A stretch of DNA of 64,000 bases from contig NZ_LROM01000056.1 of assembly GCF_001758785.1 (NCBI RefSeq), forward strand, positions 1-64,000, written 5' to 3'. Positions 35,922 through 44,681 of the stretch are shown here, in pieces. How positions within the stretch are numbered: the first letter of the stretch is position 1; every line of letters starts with the position of its first letter. This DNA is from Duganella phyllosphaerae (GTDB lineage Bacteria; Pseudomonadota; Gammaproteobacteria; Burkholderiales; Burkholderiaceae_D). The notes under the pieces were generated by a model. It was not told the DNA's origin, did not search any database, and saw only the letters and a list, made by a program, of their open reading frames with translations. A program made the translations under genes and the position numbers.

Positions 35922-38900
35922 TCAGCGGCGCGTGTCGATCTGCACCATCGGCTCGTCGTCCTGCGGCGGCAGCGGCTTGCGCTCGCGTGGCACGCGGACT
36001 GGAGCCACCACCTTGGCGGCGGCTTCCTGCGCAGCGCGCAGTTTTTCCGGGTCGGTGGCCGCCAGGGTCAGGCCGGCCGAGCCGAGTACGGCTTGCAGAT
36101 CGGCTGGCGCCGGTGCTGCCACTGGTGCAGGCACTGCTGCCGGAGCAGGTGCCGAGGCAGGGGCTGCTGCCGGGGCTGGCGCTGGTGCCGGAGCAGGCGC
36201 CGGAGTTGCTGCAATCGGTGCAGGCTCGGCGGCGGCTGGCGCTTCAACCACTGGCGCTGCCACGACCGGCGCTGCCACCACTGGCTCTGGCGCAGCTGGC
36301 GCCGGTGCAGCAGTTTCTGCTACCTCGGCAACTGCGGCCGGGGCGGGAGCTTCTTCCGCAACTGGCAATGCCGATACCACAGGCGCTGCCGGTGCTGCTT
36401 CCGTGACGACAGGCGCTTGCGGCGCAGCAGGCGCTGCCACCGACATCGCTGGCGAAGCAGATTCAGCAATGGCTGGCTTCGCTTCGCTGGCAACGTCCAC
36501 TGCTGCCGGGGCTGGTGCCTCGGCGAACACTGGTGCGGCTGGCGTCACTTCTGCTACCGGTGCAGGCGCGGCAACTGCTGCCACGGCTGGTTCGGATGCC
36601 GGTGCGACTTCGAACACTGCGGCGGCGTCTGCCATGGCAACTGCCGCAGGGGCGACCGCAGCGGTGGCGACCGGTGCAGCAGTGGTTGCTGCAACCGGGG
36701 CTGCGTCAGCTGCCGCACCATCATGCTCGGTATAGCCTTGCTCGCCATCGGCGCCTTCATTGCCTTCGCCTGCCTCGTTGTCCTGGCCTTCGCCATCACG
36801 ATCGCGACGGTTACGGTTGCGGCCGCCACGACGACGGCGGCGACGCGGCTCATCGCCTTCGCCTGCCAGGTCTTGCGCTTCGCCTTCCGGACCGGCGTTC
36901 GGCGCGGTTTTCAGGATGCTGGTGGCTTCGGCTTCAGGACCGGTGGCCGGGGCCAGGATCGACGAAGCGAAAGCGCCCGTGGTGGCGGTGGTCGCTACGG
37001 CGGTCGATGCAACAGCCGGTGCTGCGACGCCAACTGCGGTCGCGCCCAGTGCCAGCTCTTCGATTTTCACTTCTGCCGGCGCCTTGTCGCCACGCGGTTC
37101 GCGTGGTGGACGTGGCGTGCGTTCCGGACGTTCGCCACGCTCCGGACGCTCGCCGCGTTCCGGACGCTCACCACGCTCGGGACGTTCCGCGCGCTCGCCA
37201 CGTTCAGCACGTTCGCGCGGTGGCTGGCCTTCGGCCTGCACGCCATCGCGGCCTTCGCGTGGTTCGCGGCCTTCACGCGGTTCGCGTGGCGGACGTGGTG
37301 GACGGGCAGGGCGGCCGCTGTCGGCTGCCTTGGTCTCGTCGGCGACTGGACGGGCGGCGCCCGGTTCGCGCTCTTCGCGCTCAGGACGGCCATTCTTGCC
37401 GGTGCGGGTGCGGCCGCGCGGGCCACGGGTGGCGTTGCGGTCGGCATTACGGTCCGGCGACGGCGCCTTGACCACGATGGTCGGCTGCTGCGGCAGGACC
37501 GGTTTTACGGGCTCCGGGCTCAGGAAGCTCATCAGCTTGGCAAAGAAACCTTTTGGCGCCGGTGCCGGCACGGGCGCCGGGGCTGGCGTGATGATGGTTT
37601 CGGCCGGCTTGCGTTCGACCAGCGGTGCCGGCTGGTCAGGGGTGATGGTCTTGACCATGGCTTCCTGGCGCGGCTTGGCTTCTTCCTTCTGGCGCTTGCT
37701 GTAGGCCATGTCGGTTTCGGCTTCTTCGGCCAGGTTGTAGCTGGCCTGGCTGTCTTCGAGGCGCGGGTCGTCGTGCTTGATGCGTTCGAGCTTGTAGTGT
37801 GGCGTGTCGAGGTGCTTGTTCGGGATCAGGATCACGGAAATGCGGTGACGGTTCTCGATTTTCAGCACTTCGCCGCGTTTTTCGTTGAGCAGGAACGCTG
37901 CCACATCGACCGGGACTTGCACGTGGATGGTGGCCGAGTTTTCCTTCATCGCCTCTTCCTGGATGATGCGCAGGACTTGCAGGGCCGACGATTCGGTATC
38001 ACGGATGTGGCCGGTCCCGGAGCAGCGCGGGCAGGTCACGTGCGAGCCTTCCGACAGCGACGGACGCAGGCGCTGGCGCGACAGTTCCATCAGGCCGAAG
38101 CGCGAGATCTTGCCCATTTGTACACGGGCACGGTCGTGGTGCAGCGCATCTTTCAGGCGTTGTTCCACTTCGCGCTGGTTCTTGGCCACTTCCATGTCGA
38201 TGAAGTCGATCACGATCAGGCCGCCAAGGTCGCGCAGGCGCAGCTGGCGGGCCACTTCTTCGGCCGCTTCGCAGTTGGTATTGAAGGCAGTGGTTTCGAT
38301 GTCGGAACCGCGGGTAGCGCGGGCCGAGTTGACGTCCACCGACACCAGGGCTTCGGTGTGGTCGATGACGATGGCGCCGCCCGATGGCAGCGGCACGGTG
38401 CGGCTGTAGGCGGTTTCGATCTGGTGTTCGATCTGGAAGCGCGAGAACAGCGGCACGTCGTCGCTGTAACGCTTAACACGGTGCACCATGTCGGGCATCA
38501 CGTGGCTCATGAACTGGTGCGCCTGTTCGTAGATCTCGTCGGTATCGATCAGGATCTCGCCGATATCGGGCTGGAAGTAGTCGCGAATGGCGCGGATCAC
38601 CAAGGAGGACTCCTGATAGATCAGGAACGCGCCGGACGCCGATTTGCCGGCGCCTTCGATTGCGCGCCACAGTTGCATCAGGTAGTTCAAGTCCCACTGC
38701 AGTTCATCGACGTTGCGGCCGATGCCGGCGGTGCGGGCGATCACCGACATGCCTGGCGGCAGGTCGAGCTTGTCCATGGTTTCGCGCAGTTCCTGGCGCT
38801 CTTCACCTTCGACGCGGCGCGACACACCACCACCGCGCGGGTTGTTCGGCATCAGCACCAGGTAGCGGCCGGCCAGCGAGACGAACGAGGTCAGGGCGGC

Positions 38901-39236
38901 GCCCTTGTTGCCGCGCTCTTCCTTTTCGACCTGGACCATGATTTCCTGGCCCTCGCGCAGCGCTTCCTTGACGGACGCGTTACGGACATCGACGCCTTCC
39001 TTGAAGTAAGTGCGCGCAACTTCCTTGAATGGCAGGAAACCGTGGCGATCTTCACCGTAGCTGACGAAGCACGCTTCGAGCGATGGTTCGATGCGGGTGA
39101 TCACGCCTTTGTAGATATTGGACTTGCGCTGTTCGCGCCCGGCGGTTTCGATATCGATATCGATCAGTTTCTGACCATCGACAATCGCTACGCGCAGCTC
39201 TTCTTGCTGCGTAGCATTAAACAACATGCGTTTCAT
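35922..39236 (-). CDS. rne: Ribonuclease E
   Basis: 1104 residues. The N-terminal catalytic half (to about 520) contains the S1 domain (SNIYKGVITRIEPSLEACFVSYG), the catalytic aspartates in VSVDVNSARATRG and VIDFIDM, and the zinc-link CPRCSGTG. The C-terminal half is disordered: an arginine-rich segment with repeated RPERGE units (about 690-760), an RRRRRGGRNRNRRDRD segment (near 840) and a long Ala/Pro/Val-rich tail. These probably form the RNA-binding and degradosome scaffold. The start MKRMLFNATQQEELRV follows GGAG nine bases upstream; an upstream in-frame extension is Arg-rich noise. Confidence 0.95.
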   Translation of the reverse strand: MKRMLFNATQQEELRVAIVDGQKLIDIDIETAGREQRKSNIYKGVITRIEPSLEACFVSYGEDRHGFLPFKEVARTYFKEGVDVRNASVKEALREGQEIMVQVEKEERGNKGAALTSFVSLAGRYLVLMPNNPRGGGVSRRVEGEERQELRETMDKLDLPPGMSVIARTAGIGRNVDELQWDLNYLMQLWRAIEGAGKSASGAFLIYQESSLVIRAIRDYFQPDIGEILIDTDEIYEQAHQFMSHVMPDMVHRVKRYSDDVPLFSRFQIEHQIETAYSRTVPLPSGGAIVIDHTEALVSVDVNSARATRGSDIETTAFNTNCEAAEEVARQLRLRDLGGLIVIDFIDMEVAKNQREVEQRLKDALHHDRARVQMGKISRFGLMELSRQRLRPSLSEGSHVTCPRCSGTGHIRDTESSALQVLRIIQEEAMKENSATIHVQVPVDVAAFLLNEKRGEVLKIENRHRISVILIPNKHLDTPHYKLERIKHDDPRLEDSQASYNLAEEAETDMAYSKRQKEEAKPRQEAMVKTITPDQPAPLVERKPAETIITPAPAPVPAPAPKGFFAKLMSFLSPEPVKPVLPQQPTIVVKAPSPDRNADRNATRGPRGRTRTGKNGRPEREEREPGAARPVADETKAADSGRPARPPRPPREPREGREPREGRDGVQAEGQPPRERAERGERAERPERGERPERGERPERGERPERTPRPPREPRGDKAPAEVKIEELALGATAVGVAAPAVASTAVATTATTGAFASSILAPATGPEAEATSILKTAPNAGPEGEAQDLAGEGDEPRRRRRRGGRNRNRRDRDGEGQDNEAGEGNEGADGEQGYTEHDGAAADAAPVAATTAAPVATAAVAPAAVAMADAAAVFEVAPASEPAVAAVAAPAPVAEVTPAAPVFAEAPAPAAVDVASEAKPAIAESASPAMSVAAPAAPQAPVVTEAAPAAPVVSALPVAEEAPAPAAVAEVAETAAPAPAAPEPVVAAPVVAAPVVEAPAAAEPAPIAATPAPAPAPAPAPAAAPASAPAPAAVPAPVAAPAPADLQAVLGSAGLTLAATDPEKLRAAQEAAAKVVAPVRVPRERKPLPPQDDEPMVQIDTRR

Positions 39237-39953
39237 TTTTATTAACTCCGCGACCCGTGGGCCAGCTCTATGTCGTCGGCTGGTGACAGCCGGCGACGAA
39301 GGTTTTGGGGTACACGCGAAGAATCGGACGATTGCGGGGGGTATTGCCCATTCTGTGCGGAGCAGCAGCGCGGGAACTAACCGGCGCTGCGGACGCAACT
39401 GGGCGCTGAGAGGCTGAACGTCAGGCCGCGGGCTCGCATCACCTGCAACCCTCCATGCGGCCCTTAAGGACGGCAGAGAAAAACAGGCGGTGAGCAGCAA
39501 CGTTGAGAGCCAAATCCTCAAGCTTACATACTACAAGTAATCAATATCGCAGCGGCGGCAGGTGCCGGGCTGAAATGTTACAGGGCTCGTGAGAGCCATC
39601 CGTTGAGCTTGCAGCAAAGCATGGGGTCCGGCGGAAACGGCAAGCGTTATCAACTTCATCAATCGGCCAGCCGACTCTTGATCGGCTGGCCGCACTTTAT
39701 CCTTACAATGCAATCATTCTGTTCTTGCTGCCTTCCCCGACGATAACCGATTACAACAACGGTGCAACCTTGATATCGGCAAGGGTGGTGCGTATACGTA
39801 TTTCCCCCTGAATTTGCAATTAGGCGAGGCCAGGTGGGACGCCCCTGTGTAAAATATGCTTTTCTTCTTACACCAGCCGCAGTGTATGCCGCAGCGAAAT
39901 GATTATATATTCAAAATGAAGGACTTAGAGAGATTTCTGGGAAGACAGGCCAA
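39237..39953. promoter_or_regulatory. rne leader and divergent rne/rluC control region
   Basis: A 717-base stretch without a credible gene. RNase E messages often carry a long leader used for autoregulation, which fits the space upstream of rne. One clear structure is a perfect 10-bp hairpin at 39664-39692. TAAAAT at 39847-39852 is a possible rluC -10 with no good -35. Confidence 0.45.
39664..39692. other. Perfect hairpin in the rne upstream region
   Basis: CGGCCAGCCG (39664-39673) and CGGCTGGCCG (39683-39692) pair over a 9-base loop. No T-run on either strand, so it is not a standard terminator. If the rne transcript starts upstream, it would be a 5' leader hairpin about 430 bases before the start codon. 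Confidence 0.5.
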
Positions 39954-40979
39954 ATGAAGATGCAAAATGATGTAGTCCGCCCGTCACATTCCAACACCCC
40001 GGTCTCGCCGTCCTCGCCACCGGCTGCGTCACAACCACAGCTGCAAGCGCAGTTCGTCACCATTTCCGAAGAAGACGCAGGACAAAGGATCGATAACTAC
40101 CTGTTGCGAATTTGCAAAGGCGTACCCAAAAGTCACGTCTATCGCATCCTGCGGTCGGGCGAAGTACGGGTCAACAAGGGCCGGATCGACCAACTGTACC
40201 GCCTGGTCGAAGGGGACATGGTCCGCATTCCGCCGATCCGCATTGCCGAAAAAGCCGACACCACCCACGTGCCGGCTGCCGAATTCAAGGTCATTTTTGA
40301 AGACAGCCATTTATTAGTGATCGACAAGCCGGCCGGCGTGGCTGTGCATGGCGGCTCGGGCGTCTCGTTCGGCGTGATCGAGCAACTGCGCGCTTCGCGC
40401 CCCGACGCCAAGTTCCTGGAACTGGTGCACCGGCTCGACCGCGACACCTCCGGCCTGCTGCTGCTGGCCAAAAAACGCTCGGCGCTGACCAATTTGCACG
40501 AGCAGATGCGCGACGGCGACACCGACAAGCGTTATCTGACCATGGTGGCTGGCGACTGGAAGAATGCGCGCCAGCACGTCAAACTGGCGCTGCACAAGTA
40601 TTCCACCGCCGACGGCGAGCGCCGCGTGGCGGTCAACCCGGAAGGCATGCCGTCGCACACGGTGTTTTCCTTGCTGAAAAAGTTCAACGGCTTCGCGCTG
40701 CTGGAGGCGGAACTGAAAACCGGCCGCACCCACCAGATCCGCGTGCACCTGTCGGCCTCGGGCTTTCCCATTCTCGGCGACGACAAGTACGGCGATTTTG
40801 CCCTCAACCGCGCGCTGTTGAAAGCCGATGTACAGCGTGGCGCGCTCAAGCGTATGTTTCTGCACGCGCATCAAATCACGTTCACCCATCCGGACTCCGG
40901 AAAAATCATGACGCTGAACGCACCTTTAGCCGCCGAATGCGAGCGATTCTTGGTAAGCTTGGGCAAACCACTTAACTAA
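39954..40979 (+). CDS. rluC: 23S rRNA pseudouridine synthase RluC
   Basis: 341 residues. An S4 RNA-binding domain (about 40-95: QRIDNYLLRICKGVPKSHVYRI) precedes the synthase core with HRLDRDTSG (catalytic Asp near residue 161), RYLTMV and ELKTGRTHQIRVHLS. RluC modifies U955, U2504 and U2580 in E. coli 23S rRNA. The rne/rluC divergent pairing is conserved in gamma- and betaproteobacteria, supporting RluC over RluD. Confidence 0.94.
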   Translation: MKMQNDVVRPSHSNTPVSPSSPPAASQPQLQAQFVTISEEDAGQRIDNYLLRICKGVPKSHVYRILRSGEVRVNKGRIDQLYRLVEGDMVRIPPIRIAEKADTTHVPAAEFKVIFEDSHLLVIDKPAGVAVHGGSGVSFGVIEQLRASRPDAKFLELVHRLDRDTSGLLLLAKKRSALTNLHEQMRDGDTDKRYLTMVAGDWKNARQHVKLALHKYSTADGERRVAVNPEGMPSHTVFSLLKKFNGFALLEAELKTGRTHQIRVHLSASGFPILGDDKYGDFALNRALLKADVQRGALKRMFLHAHQITFTHPDSGKIMTLNAPLAAECERFLVSLGKPLN

Positions 40980-41022
40980 TCGCAAATATTCTAGGGGCGC
41001 GCTGCGTGCAGCGGCTGAATTC

Positions 41023-41682
41023 ATGGCAAGAAAGCAATTTGATTTACTCGTGTTCGACTGGGACGGCACGCTGATGGACTCGACGGCCACCATCGTCCGT
41101 TGCATCCAGGCGGCGGCGCGCGACCTCGGCCTGCCGGTGCCGCGCGACGACAAGGCCGCCCACGTGATCGGCCTCGGCCTGCACGAGGCCATGCAGGCCG
41201 TGTTGCCCGAGATCGACCCGTCGTGGTACCCGCGCATGGTCGAGCGCTACCGCTACCACTTCCTGTCGCGCGACCACGAACTGGTGTTGTTCCCCGGCGT
41301 ACGCGACATGTTGCAGGAACTTTCGCAGGACGGTTATTTCCTGGCAGTGGCTACCGGCAAGAGCCGGGTGGGTCTGAACCGCGCCATGAACGACGTCAAG
41401 GTACTGTCGCTGTTCGACGCCACCCGCTGCGCCGACGAAACGTTTTCCAAGCCGCATCCGGCCATGCTGCAAGAGCTGACCAGGGAGTTGGGGCAGGATA
41501 TGCGCCGTACGGTGATGATCGGCGATACATCGCACGATTTGATGATGGCCAATAACGCTGGTGCGGCTGGAGTGGCGGTGCAGTACGGCGCCCACCCGGT
41601 CGAGCAGCTGACTGCCTGTAATCCGCTGTATTCGGCCGCCACGGTAGCCGAGTTGCACCAATGGCTGAGCGAGAACGCGTGA
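41023..41682 (+). CDS. HAD-family hydrolase (phosphoglycolate-phosphatase-like)
   Basis: 219 residues. HAD motif I DWDGTLMDS, motif II ATGKSR, motif III K in TFSKPHP and motif IV MIGDTSHDL. Family members next to rluC are annotated as phosphatases of unknown substrate. The stop overlaps the Rieske gene start (TGATG). Confidence 0.9.
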   Translation: MARKQFDLLVFDWDGTLMDSTATIVRCIQAAARDLGLPVPRDDKAAHVIGLGLHEAMQAVLPEIDPSWYPRMVERYRYHFLSRDHELVLFPGVRDMLQELSQDGYFLAVATGKSRVGLNRAMNDVKVLSLFDATRCADETFSKPHPAMLQELTRELGQDMRRTVMIGDTSHDLMMANNAGAAGVAVQYGAHPVEQLTACNPLYSAATVAELHQWLSENA

Positions 41683-42047
41683 TGGACCCGATACTGGTAT
41701 GCGCCGCCACCGCAGTGGAAGAGGGCGGCAAGGGGGTGCGGTTTGCGGTGGCCACCGAGGGCAGTGCCGGCACCGGCTTCGTGGTGCGCTACGATGGCGC
41801 GCCGTATGCCTACCTTAATCGCTGCGCCCACATGCCGATTGAACTCGACTGGGCCGAGGGCGAATTTTTCGAATCCGGCGGCCTGTACCTGATGTGCGCC
41901 ACCCATGGCGCCATTTATGCGCCCGATACCGGCGTGTGCGCAGGCGGACCCTGCCGTGGAGGCCGCCTGCGGCCGATTGCGGTGGTCGAGCGCGACCAGC
42001 AGATTTTCTGGCAGCCCGACGACTACGTGCGGCCGCCTTCGGACTAA
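41682..42047 (+). CDS. Rieske [2Fe-2S] domain protein
   Basis: 121 residues with the Rieske ligands CAHMP and CATHG (spacing about 33 residues), typical of a small stand-alone ferredoxin-like Rieske protein. The start at 41682 is coupled to the HAD gene; an in-frame ATG seven codons earlier is possible. A partner oxygenase is not nearby. Confidence 0.85.
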   Translation: MDPILVCAATAVEEGGKGVRFAVATEGSAGTGFVVRYDGAPYAYLNRCAHMPIELDWAEGEFFESGGLYLMCATHGAIYAPDTGVCAGGPCRGGRLRPIAVVERDQQIFWQPDDYVRPPSD

Positions 42048-42094
42048 TCCGATAGCAAACACCGAGCGCCAGACAACTTCAACACGAGCAATCC

Positions 42095-43156
42095 ATGAGC
42101 GACAACCAACCTCCCAAGTCCGGCGACCATGACGCCGGCGGCGCCAGTTCGCCACCCGTGCCACCCGTGCCACCTGTGCCACCTGTGCCACCCGTGCCAC
42201 CGGCAGCGCCCGCAGCTTCCGGTAACTGGGAGCGCGCCGTGCTGGAAAAGCTGGTATTTGCTACGCTCAAGGAGCAAAAGTCGGCGCGGCGCTGGGGCAT
42301 CTTCTTCAAATCGGTGACCTTGCTGGTGATCGTGGTGGCGCTGGCTACCTACATGGACGTCAGCTGGACCGGCTCCGAGGAAACCCTGGGTCGCCACACG
42401 GCGCTGATCGAAATCGAAGGCGCCATCGAATCCGAGGGCAGCGGCGCGGCCTCTGTCGTGATTCCGGCACTGAACAAGGCGTTTTCCGACAGTGGCTCGG
42501 TGGCGGTGGTCTTGCACATCAACAGCCCGGGCGGCAGCCCGGTGCAGGCCGGCATGATCGTCGACGAGATGCGGCGCCTGCGCACCGGCTATCCGTCCAA
42601 GCCGCTGTACGTGGTGGTGGACGAGATTTGTGCGTCCGGCTGCTATTACATCGCCGCCGGCGCCGACCGCATTTATGTCAACAAGGCCAGCATCGTCGGT
42701 TCGATCGGCGTGCTGATGGACGGCTTCGGCTTTGCCGGCGCGATGGAAAAAGTGGGCGTGGAACGGCGCCTGCTGACGGCCGGCGAAAACAAGGGTTTCA
42801 TGGATCCGTTCAGCCCGCTGACCGACAAGCACCGCCAGTATGCCCAGTCCATGCTCGATGAAATCCACCAGCAGTTCATCGACGTGGTGCGCAGCGGCCG
42901 TGGCAAGCGCCTCAAGGAAACCCCGGAGATGTTCTCGGGCCTGTTCTGGACCGGCGCCAAGTCGATCGACATGGGCCTGGCGGACGCCTACGGCACCGTG
43001 GACAGCGTGGCGCGCGACGTGGTGCGGGCCGAAGACATCGTCGACTACACCACCCACGAGGGCTTGCCGGAGCGCGTGCTCAAAAAATTCGGCGCGGCCA
43101 TGGGGGCCGGCGCCATCAAATCGGCAGTGGAGAGCGTCAAACCAACGCTGCGCTGA
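42095..43156 (+). CDS. S49-family peptidase (SppA-like), membrane anchored
   Basis: 353 residues. N-terminus: low complexity, five PPV repeats (residues 20-37) coded by a 9-bp tandem repeat at 42152-42200. Then one helix (SVTLLVIVVALATYM, about 74-88) and the protease domain with INSPGGSP, the serine in ICASGCYYIAAGADRI, and the ENKGFMDPFSPLT segment that should hold the catalytic lysine. It cleaves signal peptides or membrane proteins. Last gene of the rluC-HAD-Rieske-S49 run. Confidence 0.9.
   Translation: MSDNQPPKSGDHDAGGASSPPVPPVPPVPPVPPVPPAAPAASGNWERAVLEKLVFATLKEQKSARRWGIFFKSVTLLVIVVALATYMDVSWTGSEETLGRHTALIEIEGAIESEGSGAASVVIPALNKAFSDSGSVAVVLHINSPGGSPVQAGMIVDEMRRLRTGYPSKPLYVVVDEICASGCYYIAAGADRIYVNKASIVGSIGVLMDGFGFAGAMEKVGVERRLLTAGENKGFMDPFSPLTDKHRQYAQSMLDEIHQQFIDVVRSGRGKRLKETPEMFSGLFWTGAKSIDMGLADAYGTVDSVARDVVRAEDIVDYTTHEGLPERVLKKFGAAMGAGAIKSAVESVKPTLR
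42152..42200 (+). repeat. Nine-bp tandem repeat coding Pro-Pro-Val
   Basis: Five to six in-frame copies of CCACCYGTG encode consecutive PPV units near the N-terminus of the S49 peptidase. Copy number may vary between strains by slippage without breaking the frame. Confidence 0.8.
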
Positions 43157-43221
43157 GCGGCCAGACAGACGGTTTGCTGTCGCTCAAGGTAAATCGATTA
43201 ACATTATCAATACCTACTTGC

Positions 43222-43249
43222 TTGCATCTGCTACCAGTTCGGCTATAGT
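43222..43249 (+). promoter_or_regulatory. Sigma-70-like promoter after the S49 peptidase gene
   Basis: TTGCAT (43222-43227) and TATAGT (43244-43249), 16-base spacer. It points to a possible RNA starting near 43256, where no protein gene begins. Confidence 0.45.
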
Positions 43250-43255
43250 GGTGGT

Positions 43256-43440
43256 GTAGTTCTTTCCCCGGGAGGTCGATATAAACTGTTTATCTCGTTG
43301 TCAGCAGAAGTTGAAGCTTAGCTTGATCCACCAAGACTGAACTACCTTACCGCATCTTGCATGTGGACTTGAGAGAATTTTAATTCCTCGTCAGCACCCG
43401 AACAGGGTGCTGGAAACAGCGGCGCAATGCCGCTGTTTCC
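43256..43440 (+). ncRNA. Candidate small RNA, unknown family
   Basis: Starting seven bases after the -10, GTAGTTC (43256-43262) pairs with GAACTAC (43339-43345), enclosing about 75 bases with an inner ATAAA-CTG-TTTAT hairpin. Two perfect hairpins follow: CAGCACCC-GAACA-GGGTGCTG (43392-43412) and GAAACAGCGGC-GCAAT-GCCGCTGTTTC (43413-43439). No T-run closes the last one. Length resembles a 6S-type RNA, but its fold is not that of 6S. The opposite strand holds a weak protein-coding candidate that overlaps the 3' half. Confidence 0.35.
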
Positions 43441-43671
43441 TATTGTGCCTGCCGTTTGCGGCGATTCTTGCGTCATGCCACCCCGGTCCAGCCAATCCAG
43501 AAAATGTTGTTGTTGTCGTGCGTACCAGGCGGCCTGCGCGCTGATAAGGGGGGCAGGGTTTTGCCCGGCTGCGGGCCAGCAGCCGAGACGGCAACGGCTG
43601 ACGAGCAGCTGGGTGCGGTGCGTGGCGGCGTGGGAACGGGCCATCAATTTACGGATATAGGTGGTGGGCAT
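43342..43671 (-). CDS. Hypothetical protein, doubtful
   Basis: A 109-residue frame starting MPTTYIRKLMARSHAATHR, with GGAAG seven bases upstream of the ATG. The first 65 codons have the G/C-rich third positions of real genes in this genome; the last third does not and covers two perfect hairpins. It matches no family I know. An operator-like palindrome cluster lies 20-50 bases upstream. It may be a real small gene with a shorter true end, or chance. Confidence 0.35.
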   Translation of the reverse strand: MPTTYIRKLMARSHAATHRTQLLVSRCRLGCWPAAGQNPAPLISAQAAWYARQQQHFLDWLDRGGMTQESPQTAGTIGNSGIAPLFPAPCSGADEELKFSQVHMQDAVR

Positions 43672-43690
43672 GATGTGCTTCCTGCTGAGT

Positions 43691-43721
43691 ATTCCTAGTG
43701 CATTAGGAGAATTCCTAATGC
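43691..43721. promoter_or_regulatory. Palindrome cluster upstream of the hypothetical gene
   Basis: GCATTAGGA-GAAT-TCCTAATGC (43700-43721) is a perfect 9-bp inverted repeat. ATTCCTAGTGC just before it repeats the right arm in direct orientation with one change. The spacing suggests cooperative binding by a dimeric regulator. Confidence 0.45.
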
Positions 43722-43807
43722 GGTTTGAGTCTAACGCCGCGAACATCCAGGAACTTGATGTGTATCAATAATGCGCCACCCCCGGGCCATCCTGTAAAAT
43801 TCGGCCC

Positions 43808-44527
43808 ATGAGCAAATTATCCCTGGACCGCATCCTGCAATCGCAGGGCTTCGGCACCCGCAAGTACTGCCGCGCCCTCATCGAAGACGGCGAAGTGAGC
43901 ATCGCCGGTGTCGTACACGACAACTACAAACAAACCCTGGAAACCGACGGCCTGGTGCTGACCGTGTTCGAGGAGGAATGGGTGGTGCGCGAGCACGTGT
44001 ACATCGCCCTGTACAAGCCGGCCAATTTCGAGTGTTCGCGCAAGCCCAGCCACCATCCTGGCGTACTGACCTTGTTGCCCGAGCAATTTACCTGGCGCGA
44101 AGTGCAGCCGGTGGGCCGGCTCGACCACGATACTACCGGCATGTTGCTGATGTCCGACGATGGGCCGTTTATCCACGCCCAATCGTCGCCGAAGCGCCAT
44201 GTTCCCAAAATCTACCAGGCCACCACGCAAGACCCGGTGACCGATCAACTGGTCGCCCAGCTGCTGGCGGGCGTGCAGTTGCACGACGAGCCGGCGCCGC
44301 TGGCGGCACAAACCTGCGTCCAGCGCGGCGAACACCAGCTGGAAATCGTGCTCGAACAGGGCAAGTACCACCAGGTCAAGCGCATGCTGGCCGCTGCCGG
44401 CAACCATTGCAGCGCCCTGCACCGCTCCGCCATCGGCACCCTGACTTTGGCAGAGCTGGGGCTGGAAGAGGGCGAATGGTGCTTTCTCACTGCCGAACAA
44501 ATGGCCAAGCTCACCCCGACTAGCTGA
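43808..44527 (+). CDS. rsuA: 16S rRNA pseudouridine synthase (RsuA type)
   Basis: 239 residues: S4 domain (SLDRILQSQGFGTRKYCRALI), then the synthase core with GRLDHDTTG (catalytic Asp about 105), KIYQATT and the QGKYHQVKRMLAA signature of the RsuA/RluB/E/F group. RsuA modifies U516 of 16S rRNA in E. coli. Membership in the group is certain; RsuA over RluE/F rests on length. Confidence 0.85.
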   Translation: MSKLSLDRILQSQGFGTRKYCRALIEDGEVSIAGVVHDNYKQTLETDGLVLTVFEEEWVVREHVYIALYKPANFECSRKPSHHPGVLTLLPEQFTWREVQPVGRLDHDTTGMLLMSDDGPFIHAQSSPKRHVPKIYQATTQDPVTDQLVAQLLAGVQLHDEPAPLAAQTCVQRGEHQLEIVLEQGKYHQVKRMLAAAGNHCSALHRSAIGTLTLAELGLEEGEWCFLTAEQMAKLTPTS

Positions 44528-44532
44528 CTAAG

Positions 44533-44606
44533 CCTCCAGAGCGGCGTTGCAGCGCCTCGCCGTACTATTCGTACTGTCTTCGTCGCTGCGCCTTGCCTTG
44601 AAGGCG
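44533..44606. repeat. Second hairpin repeat family, copy after rsuA
   Basis: An imperfect foldback centred on GTAC-tattc-GTAC, with GCAGCG pairing CGCTGC further out. The left arm GCGGCGTTGCAGCGCCTCGCC resembles GCGTCGTTGCAGCGCCTGGCC after flgJ (63446-63487). Both lie just past a stop codon. Confidence 0.5.
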
Positions 44607-44681
44607 ATGTCAGACGCCGTTAATTTCCACACGGAATCACTGATCTGACACGGAAAACCCGCCGTATTCCCCCGATGGTGT

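Noticed and set aside
35550-39245. Very long open frame (1231 codons) on the plus strand opposite rne
   Set aside because: It mirrors a high-GC, Arg/Ala-rich gene; the product is low-complexity Arg/Gly/Cys/Trp-rich sequence with no domains, and the RNase E frame on the other strand is unmistakable.
43256-43440. 6S RNA
   Set aside because: Length is similar, but the closing stem joins only the first 90 bases, and the long single hairpin with a central bubble typical of 6S is not seen.
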